A stretch of 64,000 bases of DNA from Pochonia chlamydosporia 170 (lineage: Eukaryota; Ascomycota; Sordariomycetes; Hypocreales; Clavicipitaceae): positions 3,038,001-3,102,000 of the forward strand of contig NC_035793.1 of NCBI RefSeq assembly GCF_001653235.2. The letters are read 5' to 3'. Shown here piece after piece: positions 45,893 through 58,811 of this stretch. Below the pieces are notes generated by a model that did not search any database, was not told the DNA's origin, and saw only the letters and a list, made by a program, of their open reading frames with translations. Positions within the stretch are counted from its first letter, which is position 1; the number at the start of each line of letters is the position of its first letter. A program made the position numbers and the translations under genes.

Positions 45893-47106
45893 ATGCACGC
45901 TTCAATCGTCCTGGGCGCAGCCCTCGCCATCCGCGCCGCTACCGCCGTCGCCGTCCCAGCTCCCAGCGAGCCAGCCATCCTCCCTCGCGACTACGACAAC
46001 GACGATAACTTGCCCACCGCGCCCTGGGTCACAGTCGACGACGAGGGCAATCCGAGCAAAACCTTCACGCCTTCATTTGCAACCGTCGCCGGCACAGCAT
46101 CTGGCATTGACACCGCGCCTCACGACCTCACGGCCTCGTTGTACACCATCACCAAGTATGGCCACATTTCCACCAGCACTGGCCTGCCGCCCAATCCGAC
46201 GCCCACCAACGACAAGACCAAGCAGGGCGCCTTTTCGCGATGCTACAACAAGAACGGGCCGTATGCGCCCTTCTGCCGTCCTTCATATAATTCTAGCATC
46301 TACACCGGCAGCACATACTACGGTACGCTTCCCTTAACGCTCACCCACATCTCACAAATTCAAAACTAATTCGACTCACAGTAACTTGGGACCCCGACTA
46401 CTACAACAACACCCAGACCGCGCGCCTCAACACGACCTACTCCGTCACCCTGCGCGTCGACTACCTCAACACAACCACCAACAAGTACGAGCACCTCGAA
46501 ACGCTGGAGAACAGCGTCCCCGCAAAATGGGGCTACTTCTCCTTCTTCGTCGACGGCAAATACCTCCACGGCCAAAAGCGCAGCAACAACATCACCATCA
46601 CCCTCATGGGCCACGTCCAAGGCAGCCTCGACTACAACAACCGAACAACGCCTCTCCCCGTCGTCGTCTCCAACCCGCCCCTGGATCCCACCGCGCCCAG
46701 CAACGCTCCCAAGGGCAAAACCCTCACCATTGCCCTCCCAGTCACCTTTGGCGTCATTGCCCTCCTCCTCGTGGGCGGGTGTCTGTGGAACCGCAAGACC
46801 CGCCACATCAAGCTCGGCAACATCATGAGCCGCTCTCGTCACGGATACACCGGCCGCAAGACGCGCAATGTCTTCAGCCGCAGCCGCAAGGACAACGGCA
46901 TCCAGCTTGATACTGCGCCGCTGTCCCCTCCGCCGATTGACTACCGCGATGTTCCGGAACGGCCGAGACGTGACAGCGAGGCATTGGGCAGCTTGACGGG
47001 GAGTCCTGTGCGCGGCACTTTCGAGGAGCCTGGTAGCACGGGCGGGCGAAATGCCTTCCGTGACGAGGTGAGACGACAGGAGCGGGAGAGACGGGGCGAC
47101 TTTTAG
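45893..47106 (+). CDS. Predicted type I membrane protein, fungal, unknown function
   Basis: Two exons, 45893-46322 and 46382-47106, joined through a 59-nt phase-1 intron (GTACGC...CTCACAG), encode 384 aa. A signal peptide (MHASIVLGAALAIRAATAVA) is followed by an extracellular region with SRCYNKNGPYAPFC, STYYVTWDPDYYNNT, several sequons and FFVDGKYL. One membrane helix follows (TIALPVTFGVIALLLVGGCLW), then a basic cytoplasmic tail (WNRKTRHIKLGNIMSRSR) of about 110 residues with SPPP and multiple Arg-rich motifs. The arrangement resembles fungal cell-wall or stress-sensor-like proteins, but no sensor domain is recognised. A strong antisense frame is a codon-bias shadow. Confidence 0.8.
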
Positions 47107-47536
47107 GCGCTGGTGGTGTAGAATTGGATAATACACACGGGCATGTTTTGCTGGATGATGGAACGGGGGAATTGCATGGCTCTTATGTATCATGTAGATC
47201 ATGAAAGACTCTGTACTTTGTATGCCTAATTACTCATGAAGAATATATAATTCATCACGACATTACTTTTGACAGTTGATTCACTGTGACTCACTTGTCC
47301 TTGGAAGCCATACCCTAATGTATTCGACGTTACATCACAATTGTACTCATACACCTCCCAATTGTCAACCAGACGACAACCCTATCAACGTCATCTCATT
47401 CTCATACAGCGTGCCACATATAAATACTTGGCCCATCATTCTAGCATACAATTCCACAGGGGTATATAATCAGACACAAAACATATTCGCAGCCATCCGA
47501 CCCAAGCCCAAGTAACGCCAGTGTTCCCGTTCCCAC
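47107..47536. other. Convergent spacer, no gene seen
   Basis: 430 bp, AT-rich, between two stop codons; presumably 3' UTRs. Confidence 0.6.
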
Positions 47537-49333
47537 CTATTCATACACCCTCACCCGCTTAGCCTCCTGTTCCTCAACCCCATTTGTCGCTACTCCATGA
47601 GCATCCACCTCTTCATGATCCCGCTTCTTTGGCGCTTCGGCAGGCACAGGAATCGATAAGCCATCGCCATACGCAGCGCATAAATCGAGACGCTGCTCGC
47701 CCTCACCAAGAGGGCGCATAAATGCCGCAGGGATGGCCGTGGCTAATCTACAGCTCGCTTGGCACGGCTGGTACGAGTCCGTCGTCCACGCGGGATCAGC
47801 GTAGTTCTTCGCCTCGGCAATGGTGTATCCGCAGCTGAAGCCTTCGTGATATGCGTCGGGGAGAATGACGATTGTCTCGCCGGGACGTTGATCGACGATC
47901 CTGTATGGTATGCCGAGCTTTTCAAGCTTATCGGGGAAGAAGAATTCAGCTCGGTGGCGCATGAATTGCGAACAGCTCGAGCCTCGGCCCAAAGCTCGCT
48001 CTGCTACATCGACATCTGTGGCGGGGATGACGATCCAGATCTTTCGTCCTTTATAGAGGTGGTTTAGTGATGCGAGGCGAAAGTCTTCGGCGTGGATTTG
48101 AAATGTCGCCCCAAAGGATGATGATGATTCATATACGTAGGGGGTGTGTATGCCGGGAATGACGGCTTTGGTGTGGTCGAGCTTGTCGCCTTTTAGGGGG
48201 TAGATTGGGCTTCTCTCCGGAACGCCGGCAAGGCGTCTTTGGGTTTTAGTCCAGGCGGGCACGTCGACTCGGTATCGAATGTTGCGCAGTTGCCTATTTT
48301 GATGTTTTCTGAAGAGGTGCTTCAGATGCTTGAGGGCGACATCCACTGAATCGGAGAATTCGGAGCCGGGTTCTTGGGATGATGCGAAAACACCTTCTGA
48401 CGGCACCGTGCTTACTTGCCAGAAAGTCGTCCGTCTTATCAACTTGACCTTGTATGCGTTGGCCGGTAGACTCTGTGCAGGCTTCTCCGGTGGCGCATCC
48501 TGTAAGTCATCCGGGATAATGACCTTGAAGCAGCCATCCCCCTCGGCACCAAGACTTCTGGCATAGGCCAAAACGGCGGGGAAGTCATCCCACTGCTCTG
48601 TGGTAGGTTTGAAACGCAGAATACGATGGCCCTCGACGTAGTCATAATCGTATTTGATGGCTAGTCCGTCATTGTTGAGCTCCCTGGGCTGTGTTGTTTG
48701 ATGTCCCGTGTCACCAGCTTTGGGTGTTATGTGTGGCTCTGGTGATAAGGGTGCAGTTTGTGTTTCGTCGTTGCTCAACACAGTCGGAGTAACCGTTGTA
48801 CTGTCTTCCTCGGTGTGTCTATCATCGCCGGCGATGGGTGGTGTTCTTTGAATAGATGCTGCTATATCCTCGTTGGCGCTTATGGTATCTTCGGCGTTCG
48901 GTGGTTTTTGAAGAGGTCCGGTCTCTTCGATGATTATGTCGTCTCTGGGTGCCGTTTCGAGTCTGTTGGCACTGTCTTCATCGGCCGGCCTAACCTCATC
49001 TTCTATTAACAGAGGCGGCTGCGGAACGAAATCAGTCGTTTGAAGGCTCATCGGCTCTGGCACCACCCCAGCAACCTCATCAGTCGGCTCCTGTTCACTC
49101 GTCGGCCCACCTGACACCAACTCATCCGTCTCTTCTCGAGCATCAGTGCCCTGTACACCCAGACCATCAACACCAGCCATGCCAACTTCCTCAACAGAAG
49201 CCACATATCGATGCGCATCTCCAGTCGCAAACGCCACAGAAACCCGACCATCATCATCACCACGCAGCTCGTTCGTCGTCGGCCCCATCACCAGCGATGT
49301 CAAAACACTGCTCCGATCCCCAACAGTGTCCAT
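47537..49333 (-). CDS. JmjN/JmjC-domain protein (KDM4-like 2-oxoglutarate oxygenase)
   Basis: Single exon of 598 aa. The first ~220 residues are acidic and low in complexity. A JmjN-like segment follows (ILRFKPTTEQWDDFPAVLAYARSLG). The JmjC core reads TPYVYESSSSFGATFQIHAEDFRLASLNHLYKG, where His and Glu of HAE are the iron ligands, then KIWIVIP, QFMRHRAEFFFPDKLEKLGIPYRIVDQRPGE and PDAYHEGFSCGYTIAEAKNYA, which supplies the distal His. This order matches KDM4-type histone lysine demethylases. No PHD, Tudor or zinc-finger domain is visible, and C-terminal RVRVYE follows a KKRDHEE basic patch. It is likely nuclear; the demethylated residue is unknown. Confidence 0.85.
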   Translation of the reverse strand: MDTVGDRSSVLTSLVMGPTTNELRGDDDGRVSVAFATGDAHRYVASVEEVGMAGVDGLGVQGTDAREETDELVSGGPTSEQEPTDEVAGVVPEPMSLQTTDFVPQPPLLIEDEVRPADEDSANRLETAPRDDIIIEETGPLQKPPNAEDTISANEDIAASIQRTPPIAGDDRHTEEDSTTVTPTVLSNDETQTAPLSPEPHITPKAGDTGHQTTQPRELNNDGLAIKYDYDYVEGHRILRFKPTTEQWDDFPAVLAYARSLGAEGDGCFKVIIPDDLQDAPPEKPAQSLPANAYKVKLIRRTTFWQVSTVPSEGVFASSQEPGSEFSDSVDVALKHLKHLFRKHQNRQLRNIRYRVDVPAWTKTQRRLAGVPERSPIYPLKGDKLDHTKAVIPGIHTPYVYESSSSFGATFQIHAEDFRLASLNHLYKGRKIWIVIPATDVDVAERALGRGSSCSQFMRHRAEFFFPDKLEKLGIPYRIVDQRPGETIVILPDAYHEGFSCGYTIAEAKNYADPAWTTDSYQPCQASCRLATAIPAAFMRPLGEGEQRLDLCAAYGDGLSIPVPAEAPKKRDHEEVDAHGVATNGVEEQEAKRVRVYE

Positions 49334-51436
49334 CTCGTACCCTGTCGCGTATCCTCGTACCGAGCCCCAAACTTCAAGAAAGCCTCAAATAGTCGATGCG
49401 AAAGTTCAAACGAGCGGGGTGGGAACAGGACGCCTATGCGGAAGAAAGTCGGTCACGCTCCTGCCCAAATCGAACCGGTCGTTCCTGCCAGTAACTGCCA
49501 ACAATTGTCGTTTCAACGATCGTCTGATGGGAAAAAAATCCGCGCAGTAAAGTAAATTTTCGAATGCGATGCGAGTGGAATGGAAGGTCGATTTTCGCGC
49601 ACCAGTCGGGTTGAAATCGGTTTTGCGACAACGAGCGCAAGATGTCTTCTGCTCTTGCTTTTTGTGCTCTACCGGCGTTGTTTGTCCCGTCGCACCCAAC
49701 AAACAAAGCGTCTTTGCAAACTGTCAAGTTTGAATAAAGGACGTTGAACTGGTTGTTTCTCTCTCAGACAATGGCAGTTGCGTGAAAGATCGTCAGGCGG
49801 TCAATGTATGTCGTCACAGAGTACAGGCCAAAGCGTCAGGATGAAGTTATTCATTACGTCGGAGTCTCCGAGCAGAGACCCCATCGCTAGTGAGGGCCTG
49901 AAAAAAGCCAGAAACTACTTGACTTTAGACAAGAGGCGTCAGAAGGAGAAACATGTGCACCAAACCAGACCATTTTAAGCCAGGCCGCATTTAGTTTGAT
50001 GTCAATCTGGTCTCAAATCCGGGTGCCGATGGTGGTGCTGGTGGTGCTTGTCTGCACGAGTCGCTCACTCGTCGCACCGCCTTGACCAGACCAGACCTGC
50101 CTTGCCTTGCCGCCTTGCCTTGACAAGAATCAAATGGCACGAGTCGCAAGCGCAACGCCGCTTGACACTTTGGGGCGCCATCGTTTTGGTGCAAATGTCA
50201 CTGGGCTGGTTCCACAGCACACCTGCAGGGCTGCCAAAGAGCATTGACAGACCTTGGCATTTACGAGCCGCTCCTATGGCTCTGGTTCATCGCGTATGGT
50301 ATTTAAAAATCAATTGATGCCTTGAATCACATCGTCTAATTTGAATCAAATGCTTCAATCCCTTCAATGTTTCATTGTCCCAACCAGACTCTCTATTCAA
50401 TTCAATGCAAGAAACAAGGTGGGGGCGGGGCATGACTTGAACCTTGACTCGTCAGGCCGGCATTTTCACTCTTTTTTTTTTCTCTCTTTTTTCCTTTTTC
50501 ATCACTCACACTCACTGTGCAGCCCTTGTCTGCCACGCCGCTTCCCGGCCGGCACCAGCTGACCCTGGTCGCCTTCACCCTGTCCCTGTCCAGTCCGTCA
50601 AACGGCTTCTTGCATTCTCATCTTCATCTTGCATCACCATCGAGGCTTTATTTGCGGCTGGGAAATTCTCCGATCAATAGTTTATTTAGCACTCATTTTA
50701 TGTACTACCTCGGTGTACCCAGGTAGTTGGCCACCATGTATGTGTATGTTCAACAGCCCTCGTACAATGCATAATCCTCTCCCGGTCATTCATTAGATTA
50801 CTTACGAACAAACGTCAACCATGCCCTTCCCCTTTGTACAACCCAAGCCCCTTTACACATTCTCACACATTCACAAATTGTTCCAATTGTAGCTGCCCGC
50901 CTCAAGCGAGTTTTGTCATGTATTCATTGCTGCCCAAAAGCCAGTCGTCTTATACTACTAGAAGCAATGATCCGCCAACTGTCTGCCAATGCCCGCCGAC
51001 TCCAACTACCAAGTAGGTATAAAAGTACCCAATGTACTGGCTGTACTCTACTTTCACAAGGAATCTACCCATGACGAGGAACTTACTTCCTCCTCTCAAC
51101 CCTTCTCCTTCTTTTCCCTTCCCCATGACCATGCTTTTTAACCCTCTCACCCGTATCCCCTCTCCTGGCCAAAATCCACCCTAATAGTTAATAAGAATTA
51201 TTTAACGAGAAAAAGTGCCTTAGCAGCCATGCAAACTCGGGGTATCAAACAGTTCGTTCCCATTCAAAGAGTTTCCAAGTAGGGCCAGCAACGCTGCGCT
51301 AGCCTAACAAATCCATTCCCAATGATGTGAAACCTTCAAGGTACTTTAAGCATCTTGTTTTCCGCTCCTCCGTCCTTTCTTCATCTTTGCGTTAAACATC
51401 ATATTCGTGTCGCCATTGACGCCTTTTTCAATTCCA
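49334..51436. other. Long spacer with CCAGACC islands and pyrimidine tracts
   Basis: 2.1 kb, no gene recognised. CCAGACCAGACC-type sequence occurs at about 50080-50100, a TTTTTTTTTCTCTC tract near 50471, and A/T-rich sequence towards 51200. Confidence 0.55.
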
Positions 51437-54195
51437 TCAGGAAAACTCATCGGCACCTCTGGATGAGGTGAGCCCGCTAATTCTTTGAACAAGCTCCTTG
51501 GTTTCGCGAGCAATCTCAAACGCAATGGGAGGCAACGTTTGTGTCCACATTCGCCATGATCTCTCGTCTTGATCGCCATTCCCGGGCTGTGCCAATCCTC
51601 GACCAGTTTCATTCGCTTCCATAAGTCGGTCGCGAGCAGCTTCTAGCCTGGTGACCATGTTGCCATAGCCTTGTGTCTGTGTCTCGCCCAGGATCTTGCC
51701 AACAATCGCATTAATGGATAAAATTTCAGTCGTGATTTGCCGAATGTCCGCATCGCTCCGAACACAGCTCACAAGATTTTGTATGTCTGAAACCAGGAGG
51801 GCTGTTTGGTCATCCAAGTAGACCTAAACTACCGTCAGCTGGGCGATGATGCAGAATTAGAGACCACCGTATGTGCCGTAGGAGTGTACCTTGAGGTCGT
51901 CGGCTCGACTGTCGTGATATCCATTGGGACCCCTGTCGAACCCAGCATATCCTCCACCATTCATCATCATGCCATTCAGGCCATTTGTGGGATACGGGTC
52001 AACTGATTCTCTTGGAGAGCTGATTGGACTGTACGCTGATGATTCAGCACTTGCACGAGCCCCTGCGCCGCCCAGTCCCTGGAACGGTGGTGGTGGCGGC
52101 AGACTCCCTTGAGTAGAAGCTTGCGTAGTGCTTCGGGGTGAAAAGAAACTGGCAGAGTCGACTGGAGTAATAGTTCCATCGTCGTCATCCTCAAGTTCAC
52201 CAGGCGGGCTCGGCCGAATCTTTGCCACACGGAGAAGCTCAACAATAGCGGCTGTGAGATTGGACGCCGCTGCATCCAACAGTGACACTGGAGACAGACC
52301 AGCTCCGGCTGCAAAGTTCTTGGATGCCGTGATGAGCCCATTTGCGGTCGAGGAGACTCTGGCTTTCAGTTTTCCCTGTTTCTGAATTAAATCGTCTTCC
52401 TGGGGCGTGGACTCGTCCAAGTCTTTCGTAATCCGACGGACACTGACAACGACCCTCTTCATAGAATCAACCACTTTGTCAGGTGTCTCATTGCGTGCAG
52501 TCCGTAGCAGCTCGTCAATGGAGATCTGGAATTTAGTCACATGGACATCTTTAATGGCGCCGTTATCCTCCATGAACCCCTTCTCCCTTATATGTTTACC
52601 AGCATCGTATTCTAGGGGTACGCCGTGCATTGAAGCCCGCATACCGCCCTGCTGGGTCTTGGAGCGGGCGTATCGATTTCGCCAGTCTCGTACCTCGCGT
52701 TCTAATTCCTCGATTGTCTTTTCCAGCTCCAGCTGCTTGTCATATGTTGCCGCACTTTGCTGCGAAAGCACTCTCATCTCTTGCAGGAACTCTTGTGCTT
52801 CCCGGCGAACGTCCTCGGTTACTTGCTCCTGCTGCCGTAGTGATTCTCGCAGCTCGTCGTTTTCTCGCTGTACCACAGAATCTGATTTAACAGACGTCTG
52901 GTGCTCCTGTTCGGCTCGCATGCGCTCCAATTCCGACTTCATTGACTTATTCAAATCCTGCGCCTCTGCAAGTTTGTTCTCGAGATCCAGTCTGAGGTCT
53001 CCCCACTCTTTCTTCTCCAAGTTTGTTGCCGTGGCTCGTGAGCGTTCGCTATCAAGTGCAACGTTCATCTCGTCTTCCTTTTTCTTCATAGAATCCTCCA
53101 TGTCGGCCAATTTATCTTGGAGTTCTCGTATCTGGGCTTGATAGTCATCCATAAGCTTCTTATCCGCCTGTAAACCAGTCAGCCACTATAGTTAATTGGA
53201 ATATTTGCGAGCCTTTACAAACAACTCACTTCAGATGTTGCCCCGCCGTCATCGTCTTCCTCCAGCATGGTGCTCTTGTTTGGAACTATTGTGTTGTTTT
53301 GATTAAGTTGCTTTTGCATCGGTCGTCCATAATCGCCGTTGGGTAAGCTTGGAGACGGTGGGATTCCATACAGATCTGGAGCCGCAGGCGCTCCACGAAT
53401 TGAACTAGCATCTGAAGGCCTTCGCATACGGCTTTGGCCTCTAGGAGGATACATGCCATTGGGAGGGGGCCCATTTCGATTCATCGGGCCACCACGCATC
53501 GACATGGAGCTACCTCCTCGGGGAATGTCTCGCCCGACAAAGGATGGGAAACGTCTCTCCAGCTCGTGGTAAACATCAGCTGCAAGATCTCGGAATCGTG
53601 GCGGGCCCAAGGATGAGAGTCTTTGGCGTGCCTGGTTTCTCTTGGGATGGAACGTCTTTTCTGCCAAAAGGTACTGAGGAGGGCCGTTGGGCGCATTAGG
53701 GCCGCCGGCCCTGGCCATTGCCTGGCGCCGCATCAACTCGTCAAATACATCTGTGCTAAGTTCGTAAAATTGTACCGGTGATAACCGTAGTAGTTTATCG
53801 CGTGCCTTGTTCGGTTGTTGTCGTGCGTTGTTGTCTCTGGCGTTGAGGAAGGCCCTCAGGGCCATATAATGCTCGCCCAATACCGACTCATCCAGTTCAG
53901 CTCCTCGTGTGCTATTGCGGCCGCCATCGCTACCTCCAGAGAAGAGGTTTGTACCGGTGCTCGATCGACCAACTGACGGCGGTGGCGAGGGACCTCCTGT
54001 GCTTCGCGGTGCAGAGGGGAAGCCATTCATACTCATGGTGCCGTTGGAGCCTCCCGAGTTAGGGGGCGACGCCAGGTTACCACGACTGTGGGAATAAGGA
54101 CCGCCTTCTTCGCGAGAAGGATACTTGGATAATGACCACTCGCTTCCGCCTACAGATATAGGAGATAGCGGCGCATTGCGGCCAACAGGGCTCAT
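51437..54195 (-). CDS. SPA2: Polarisome scaffold protein SPA2
   Basis: Scaffold of the polarisome, which links formin, Cdc42-module and MAPK proteins at growing hyphal tips. Three exons (54195-53230, 53167-51890, 51823-51437) with introns of 62 and 66 nt, both phase 0, encode 876 aa. The ATG at 54195 (MSPVGRNAPLSPISVGG) is preferred over the upstream in-frame start. Two Spa2-homology (GIT-like) repeats are visible near residues 128-162 and 183-218 (KARDKLLRLSPVQFYELSTDVFDEL; QARQRLSSLGPPRFRDLAADVYHELERRFP). A coiled coil spans about 325-500. The C-terminal domain ends in VYLDDQTALLVSDIQNLV and helical sequence. A long antisense frame in exon 2 is a shadow of the coiled coil. Confidence 0.9.
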
Positions 54196-57100
54196 GGTCA
54201 AGAAAAGAAGGGTAGGGAGGGTGTTGCGCGAGGCAAGATTTGAAGGCACTGCGAGACTGTCTTACACCAAGGAGACGCCGCGAAGCACCGGTCCCAGATG
54301 GGCTCGTCTTGGAACACAGCGTCCCCACACTGCACTGCCCCTGGTGGCTCGGGGTCAGGGCGGCTTGACTCCGGGATTGCGCGACCAAGTTCCAAGGTTT
54401 TGTCGAGGGCAGATGGCCTGTAATTGCAGTGCCAACCGGTCGAAACTGGTCCAAGAGAGCAGTTGACAATGCTGGATATGTCGATTGCGATGCGGCCGTC
54501 GATGGAATAAAGATGTATGTGTGGGTAAGAGAAATGAACAGAGCAAGACAACAAGAAGAAGTCAAAATAGGGAGGATCGGCGCTTAATCCGTAAATGTCA
54601 ATGTGGTCCGTCGTGCCTGGATTTGTGCCCAGTTGTACGTCGGTGCGGAGCAGTAATACCTGCCACCCTTTAGACTTTCGGTATGGTGAGGGTATGGTGT
54701 GGCCGTTGCTATGAATGGCGTTGCGATGGCTGCCTCTGGATACCAAACATGTCAAGTACCACCGAAACCACCCAGGGAGTACTCCGTACGTGGCGTCTAG
54801 TGCTTTCCGGTCTTGTAGAGCGTCAACTCCTCCCGCCAGGCTGCAAATTGGCTGTCAGCATACGCCGTTGTTCCCGAAGGAATACAAATTTTGCGGACTA
54901 ACAGTATGAAACGGCAGTGCGGGAAACAGGGATAATTGATAACCCCCAAAGTGGTGACCGCCAATTCAATGCGGGCTCCAGTCTCCCATCCCAAGTCACC
55001 CACTCCAACAGTGTTGGTCAGGGGGACCACACGTTTGCACCCTAGGGCAATCAAAAAGGGGGCGGAAGCAAATATGATATCTGTCTCCGTCCCTTTGTGC
55101 TGTCCATCCAACAGCAAGTAAGCTTGCTTGGTACCCGACCGGAAATGAGCCCGCGATCCCTGTTAGGTGGTGATGGGATTGTAATATCAGAGTTGCAATC
55201 TTAGGTACAAATGCTTGTGTATGGTAAGCGGAACTCAGAGTTCGAGAAGACGAGTCGAACCAAAGGATGGCAGGGGGGGATGCGACAAAGAACTGTCTCT
55301 GAGTAGCAGTATGAGGATTGACCTGGTGATGGTGATGATGTTGGTGTTGGTGGCTGCAATGGAAGGAAATTTATGCAGATGAAGCCACGACGAAACAAAA
55401 AAGATGGGAATGTCAAGGACACATATGTGTGCGTCTATTGTGGTAAATAAGGCAAGCCGGAATGTAGGCAGCAAGACAACATTGAACATCGGAACACCAG
55501 CACATAACAATGCAGAATCACGCCGATGAGAAGAGTCAAATGTGGTTTGTGTGATTTGGGAAGGCGCGGCCCAACGATTGCTCCCACTGTCAACTGGTTG
55601 GTTTTGTCCGCGGAGCATCAATATGAGGGCACTGGGGCTTTCAAGTGCTACAAGAATAAGTGCTTGCTTCTACAGTCTGTGGTAAAAAGTACCTAGGTAT
55701 TTGCCCACATCCAGGTATACACCAACACATCTCAATGTGCCTCAGCACACAAAGTGATATGGGATACGTTTCCGTGTTCAAATACTTTTGACCCCCCACC
55801 GTAAATATGCATCCTTCGATTCTCATTCATCTCTGCCTTTCTACAACTCAATAGGCTCAACCTCGAAGTACCTTTTCGGCCACCATTTCATCGCCCTCGC
55901 CCAATGTCCGTGGGCAGCCGTCGTAAGCAACATTGAGGTTGGAATATTGGTGGATGGATCCTGGCCGAACGTCAACCACTCACGGCTTTAGCTGCATCCT
56001 GTTCCTGGACCTCTCCTCTTCGGCACTGGATCGTTGGCGCAATGGTGGATCGGTGGGCTCGAGCTAAACGTTCACGGTGGTGCTTTTGGTGTTGTTGGTG
56101 GACAAGTTGTGCAACATCCCGCAGTGAAAGAGATGTCGACCCTGGTTTTATCATTTGGTGTCTTCAAGCCCCCAGAACCCGCTGGAGCAACGGTTGTGCA
56201 TTTTGGCTGTTTTGCCGCTGGACCTAGGGATGCTTTGGGATTCTTGGTGCGCCTCATTGCGCCACTGGTTTTCATGCCCCTGAATGCCCTCTGAAAGGGC
56301 AGCAAATTGATTTGCTGGCGATGGCTGGGTTCATGCGCCTCTTAGCGCCCGCTGTGAAATGCGCCAGGCTTGCTCCCCTCGAGGGCTTTTCGAGCAACTT
56401 GTCAGGCGGCATTGTTCCATTCCGGAAATCTGGTGGGCTGCAGATGGTGTTTGGAGTGCTGTCGTGTGTTGTCGTCGAGTCGTTTCGATTTGTCTGGTGT
56501 GTGAAAGCTGGAGCAGATGCAGGCTGGGAGCTCAATCTGGCCAGCGGCCTGCAGGAAATCCTCATGGCTTTAGCTCCGTGTTTGGTTACGGAACCAGCAT
56601 GTCAGTCTCACATTCGTCCCATGATATGCAACCAAACTCGATCGATCCAGCGGTTTTATCGATTACCATGACTAGGGCCGCCAATACCTTCCTCAAGCAA
56701 CCCGGACGCATGCGATAGAAGACATGTTTCTCAGTTGTCGCCTTCATACGGCGTATCAAAGTATTTGCTTCCGCAACTCCGAGCGAAATTGCAGGGTACG
56801 GAGTATCTGGTACAAGTTCTATAGCAGGTTCCCTGATCAATACTCCGTAGAGTTGGATCCATTGGCCGCAGGACGAACAAACAAGAGGAGAAGCCCTGGG
56901 GCAACCATAAATTGTCTTTCAGGGCCCGATACCATGCTCAGCTGCGCTCCCCTTTGCCCATTGCACAAGGGGCAACTTACCATTCTCACCACCCCTAGGG
57001 CAAGGGAGTCATGTTGGACGAATGGTCATTTTACAAAGTCCCCTTCAGTATCCAACCACAGCGTTTAATGTCTTATGGCATCCCTGCTTGGAATTGGTCC

Positions 57101-58811
57101 CATCTGGGTCCAGACCGCCAAGCCTTCTAGCATCTGCCATTCTAAATTAAGTTTGCTCTCCCATTGTTTGGCGTTTAAATGGCTACGAATGGGGTGCCGT
57201 GGCATCATTGTAACGAATACTCCAAAAAGGCATCTGAATTCTCGTATGGACCTATACAGCTGGACTTGAAATCAATCTCGGCATATTAAGATGGCACGGC
57301 ACAATCAGAACTCGCCAGATATGCCGAATCTGAGCAAGGGACAGTTCCAAATTATGTAACCATGTTGCTCTGCGCAGGGAGCCGAGCGAGTTGTTCTTGG
57401 CAAGGGCAGACTCAACAATACCAGGCCAAGGCACAGTAATTGCATTTGACGCAAGCTCACTGACCGCAAACAGACATTGTCTGTCATTTCCCTGATTTAC
57501 TCCATGCGGACATCTTTGATTACGTTCGGCGCCATAGCCGCTTGACTCTCGGCTCGACCGTCCCACTTTCTTACAGTCCAACACAGCCTACCTGCAAGAC
57601 ATCCAAAACAGACATCCAAGCGAAATGTGACCTTGGTATTCTTCGAAACCACGATGGTCTGAAACGCAACTCACAATATGGAATTCTAAAGCTCTTCCAC
57701 TCGTTTATACGTCCCGGATTCAGTATATCGCGGGGGAAATGGAGAAATAAAAACAAGCTCCCGGCCAAGCTTTTGCGGAACGCCAGATCTGTGCGATCTT
57801 GGCGTTGGGGAGATTTTAGCTTGACCTCGTATATGCGTCTTGCCGTGACTAGTAGCTGCGGGAGCAAGAAAAGCATGAACTATATCCCGACTAACAGTAT
57901 GAGAGTCCATAGCTTCTCTTCATTCTCCTATTGTTGTATTGTATTGGGGTTTATTGACAGCAGGTGTGCCTTCGGTTGCAGGCGCACGACGCGTTCTTGA
58001 GGCATAGGGTAGGCATTTGGCCACCCTGTTGAAAGGGATCTACTGCACTAGTCAGACCATAGTCTCGTAAAAGTCAACGTATTTGGGCTATGCTATCACA
58101 CTAATGTCTGTCTGAGTAGAGTTTGTACCTATTTGTGAGTGTTTGTGCAAGTTTCGTCCATCTCGGACAGTATCCCACCCTACATTCATGCCGGTGCTTC
58201 GTGGTGCCAGCGAAGTCGCATACTAGCAGCCGGCTCAATAACAGTTCACAAATTTAGGAGTGCTTTCTACCTGCCTCACATAACATGGTAAGAGAGATAT
58301 TACCGATCTTTGCACAGTGTCTATGTATCGCCTTACGATAGCGCAAGATGGAGGTAGGAGACGCCTAATAAGGTTCCTCTGGGGCAAAAACTTTGCCTGC
58401 GTCTTGAGGTACTCAGGGGGACACATAGACACAATTTGGATGGCATGTCCACCTTGGAAGAACTGTGAGATACCAATTCACCGCAAATCAGGATAATATC
58501 ACAACAAAAGCACATTAAACGAACCTGATATACGTGTTTATCTCGAAACGCTCAAACGCCAGTCGTGTAGACGTCCAAGTCATAGTATTATACATCATGG
58601 TTGAAAACAGTGTGTTAACTAGGTGGTATCTAATTGGGTCTGAAAACTGGCAACCAGCATCCAGGGCTGCGTAATCGATAATCGCCGTGCTATATGACGC
58701 CGGGCAGTAAAGGCATGCCAATACTTGTCTCCCAACCATCGTAACGCATAGACAAAATTCGTGCCTTCAATTTAGTAAAAGGTAGCACTCGTTCTGAGTC
58801 TGCCGGGTTAT
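54196..58811. other. Long gene-poor spacer (4.6 kb)
   Basis: No gene recognised on either strand. Frames of up to 185 codons next to SPA2 probably reflect its 5' leader. TACGGAGTA/TACTCCGTA occurs at 54780-54788, 56797-56805 and 56841-56849. The spacer is unusually long for a housekeeping neighbourhood and may hold long leaders or non-coding transcripts. Confidence 0.5.

Noticed and set aside
45705..46337. 210-codon Pro/Ser-rich plus-strand frame
   Set aside because: Overlaps the real first exon in another frame; composition typical of a shadow.
46366..47202. 278-codon minus-strand frame opposite the membrane-protein gene
   Set aside because: Arises from GC-biased third positions of the real exon on the plus strand.
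52407..53141. 244-codon plus-strand frame opposite SPA2
   Set aside because: Ser/Arg-rich antisense shadow of the SPA2 coiled-coil exon; no family motif.
57542..58000. 152-codon plus-strand frame
   Set aside because: Ser/Arg-rich without motif, overlapped by similar-length minus-strand frames; chance.
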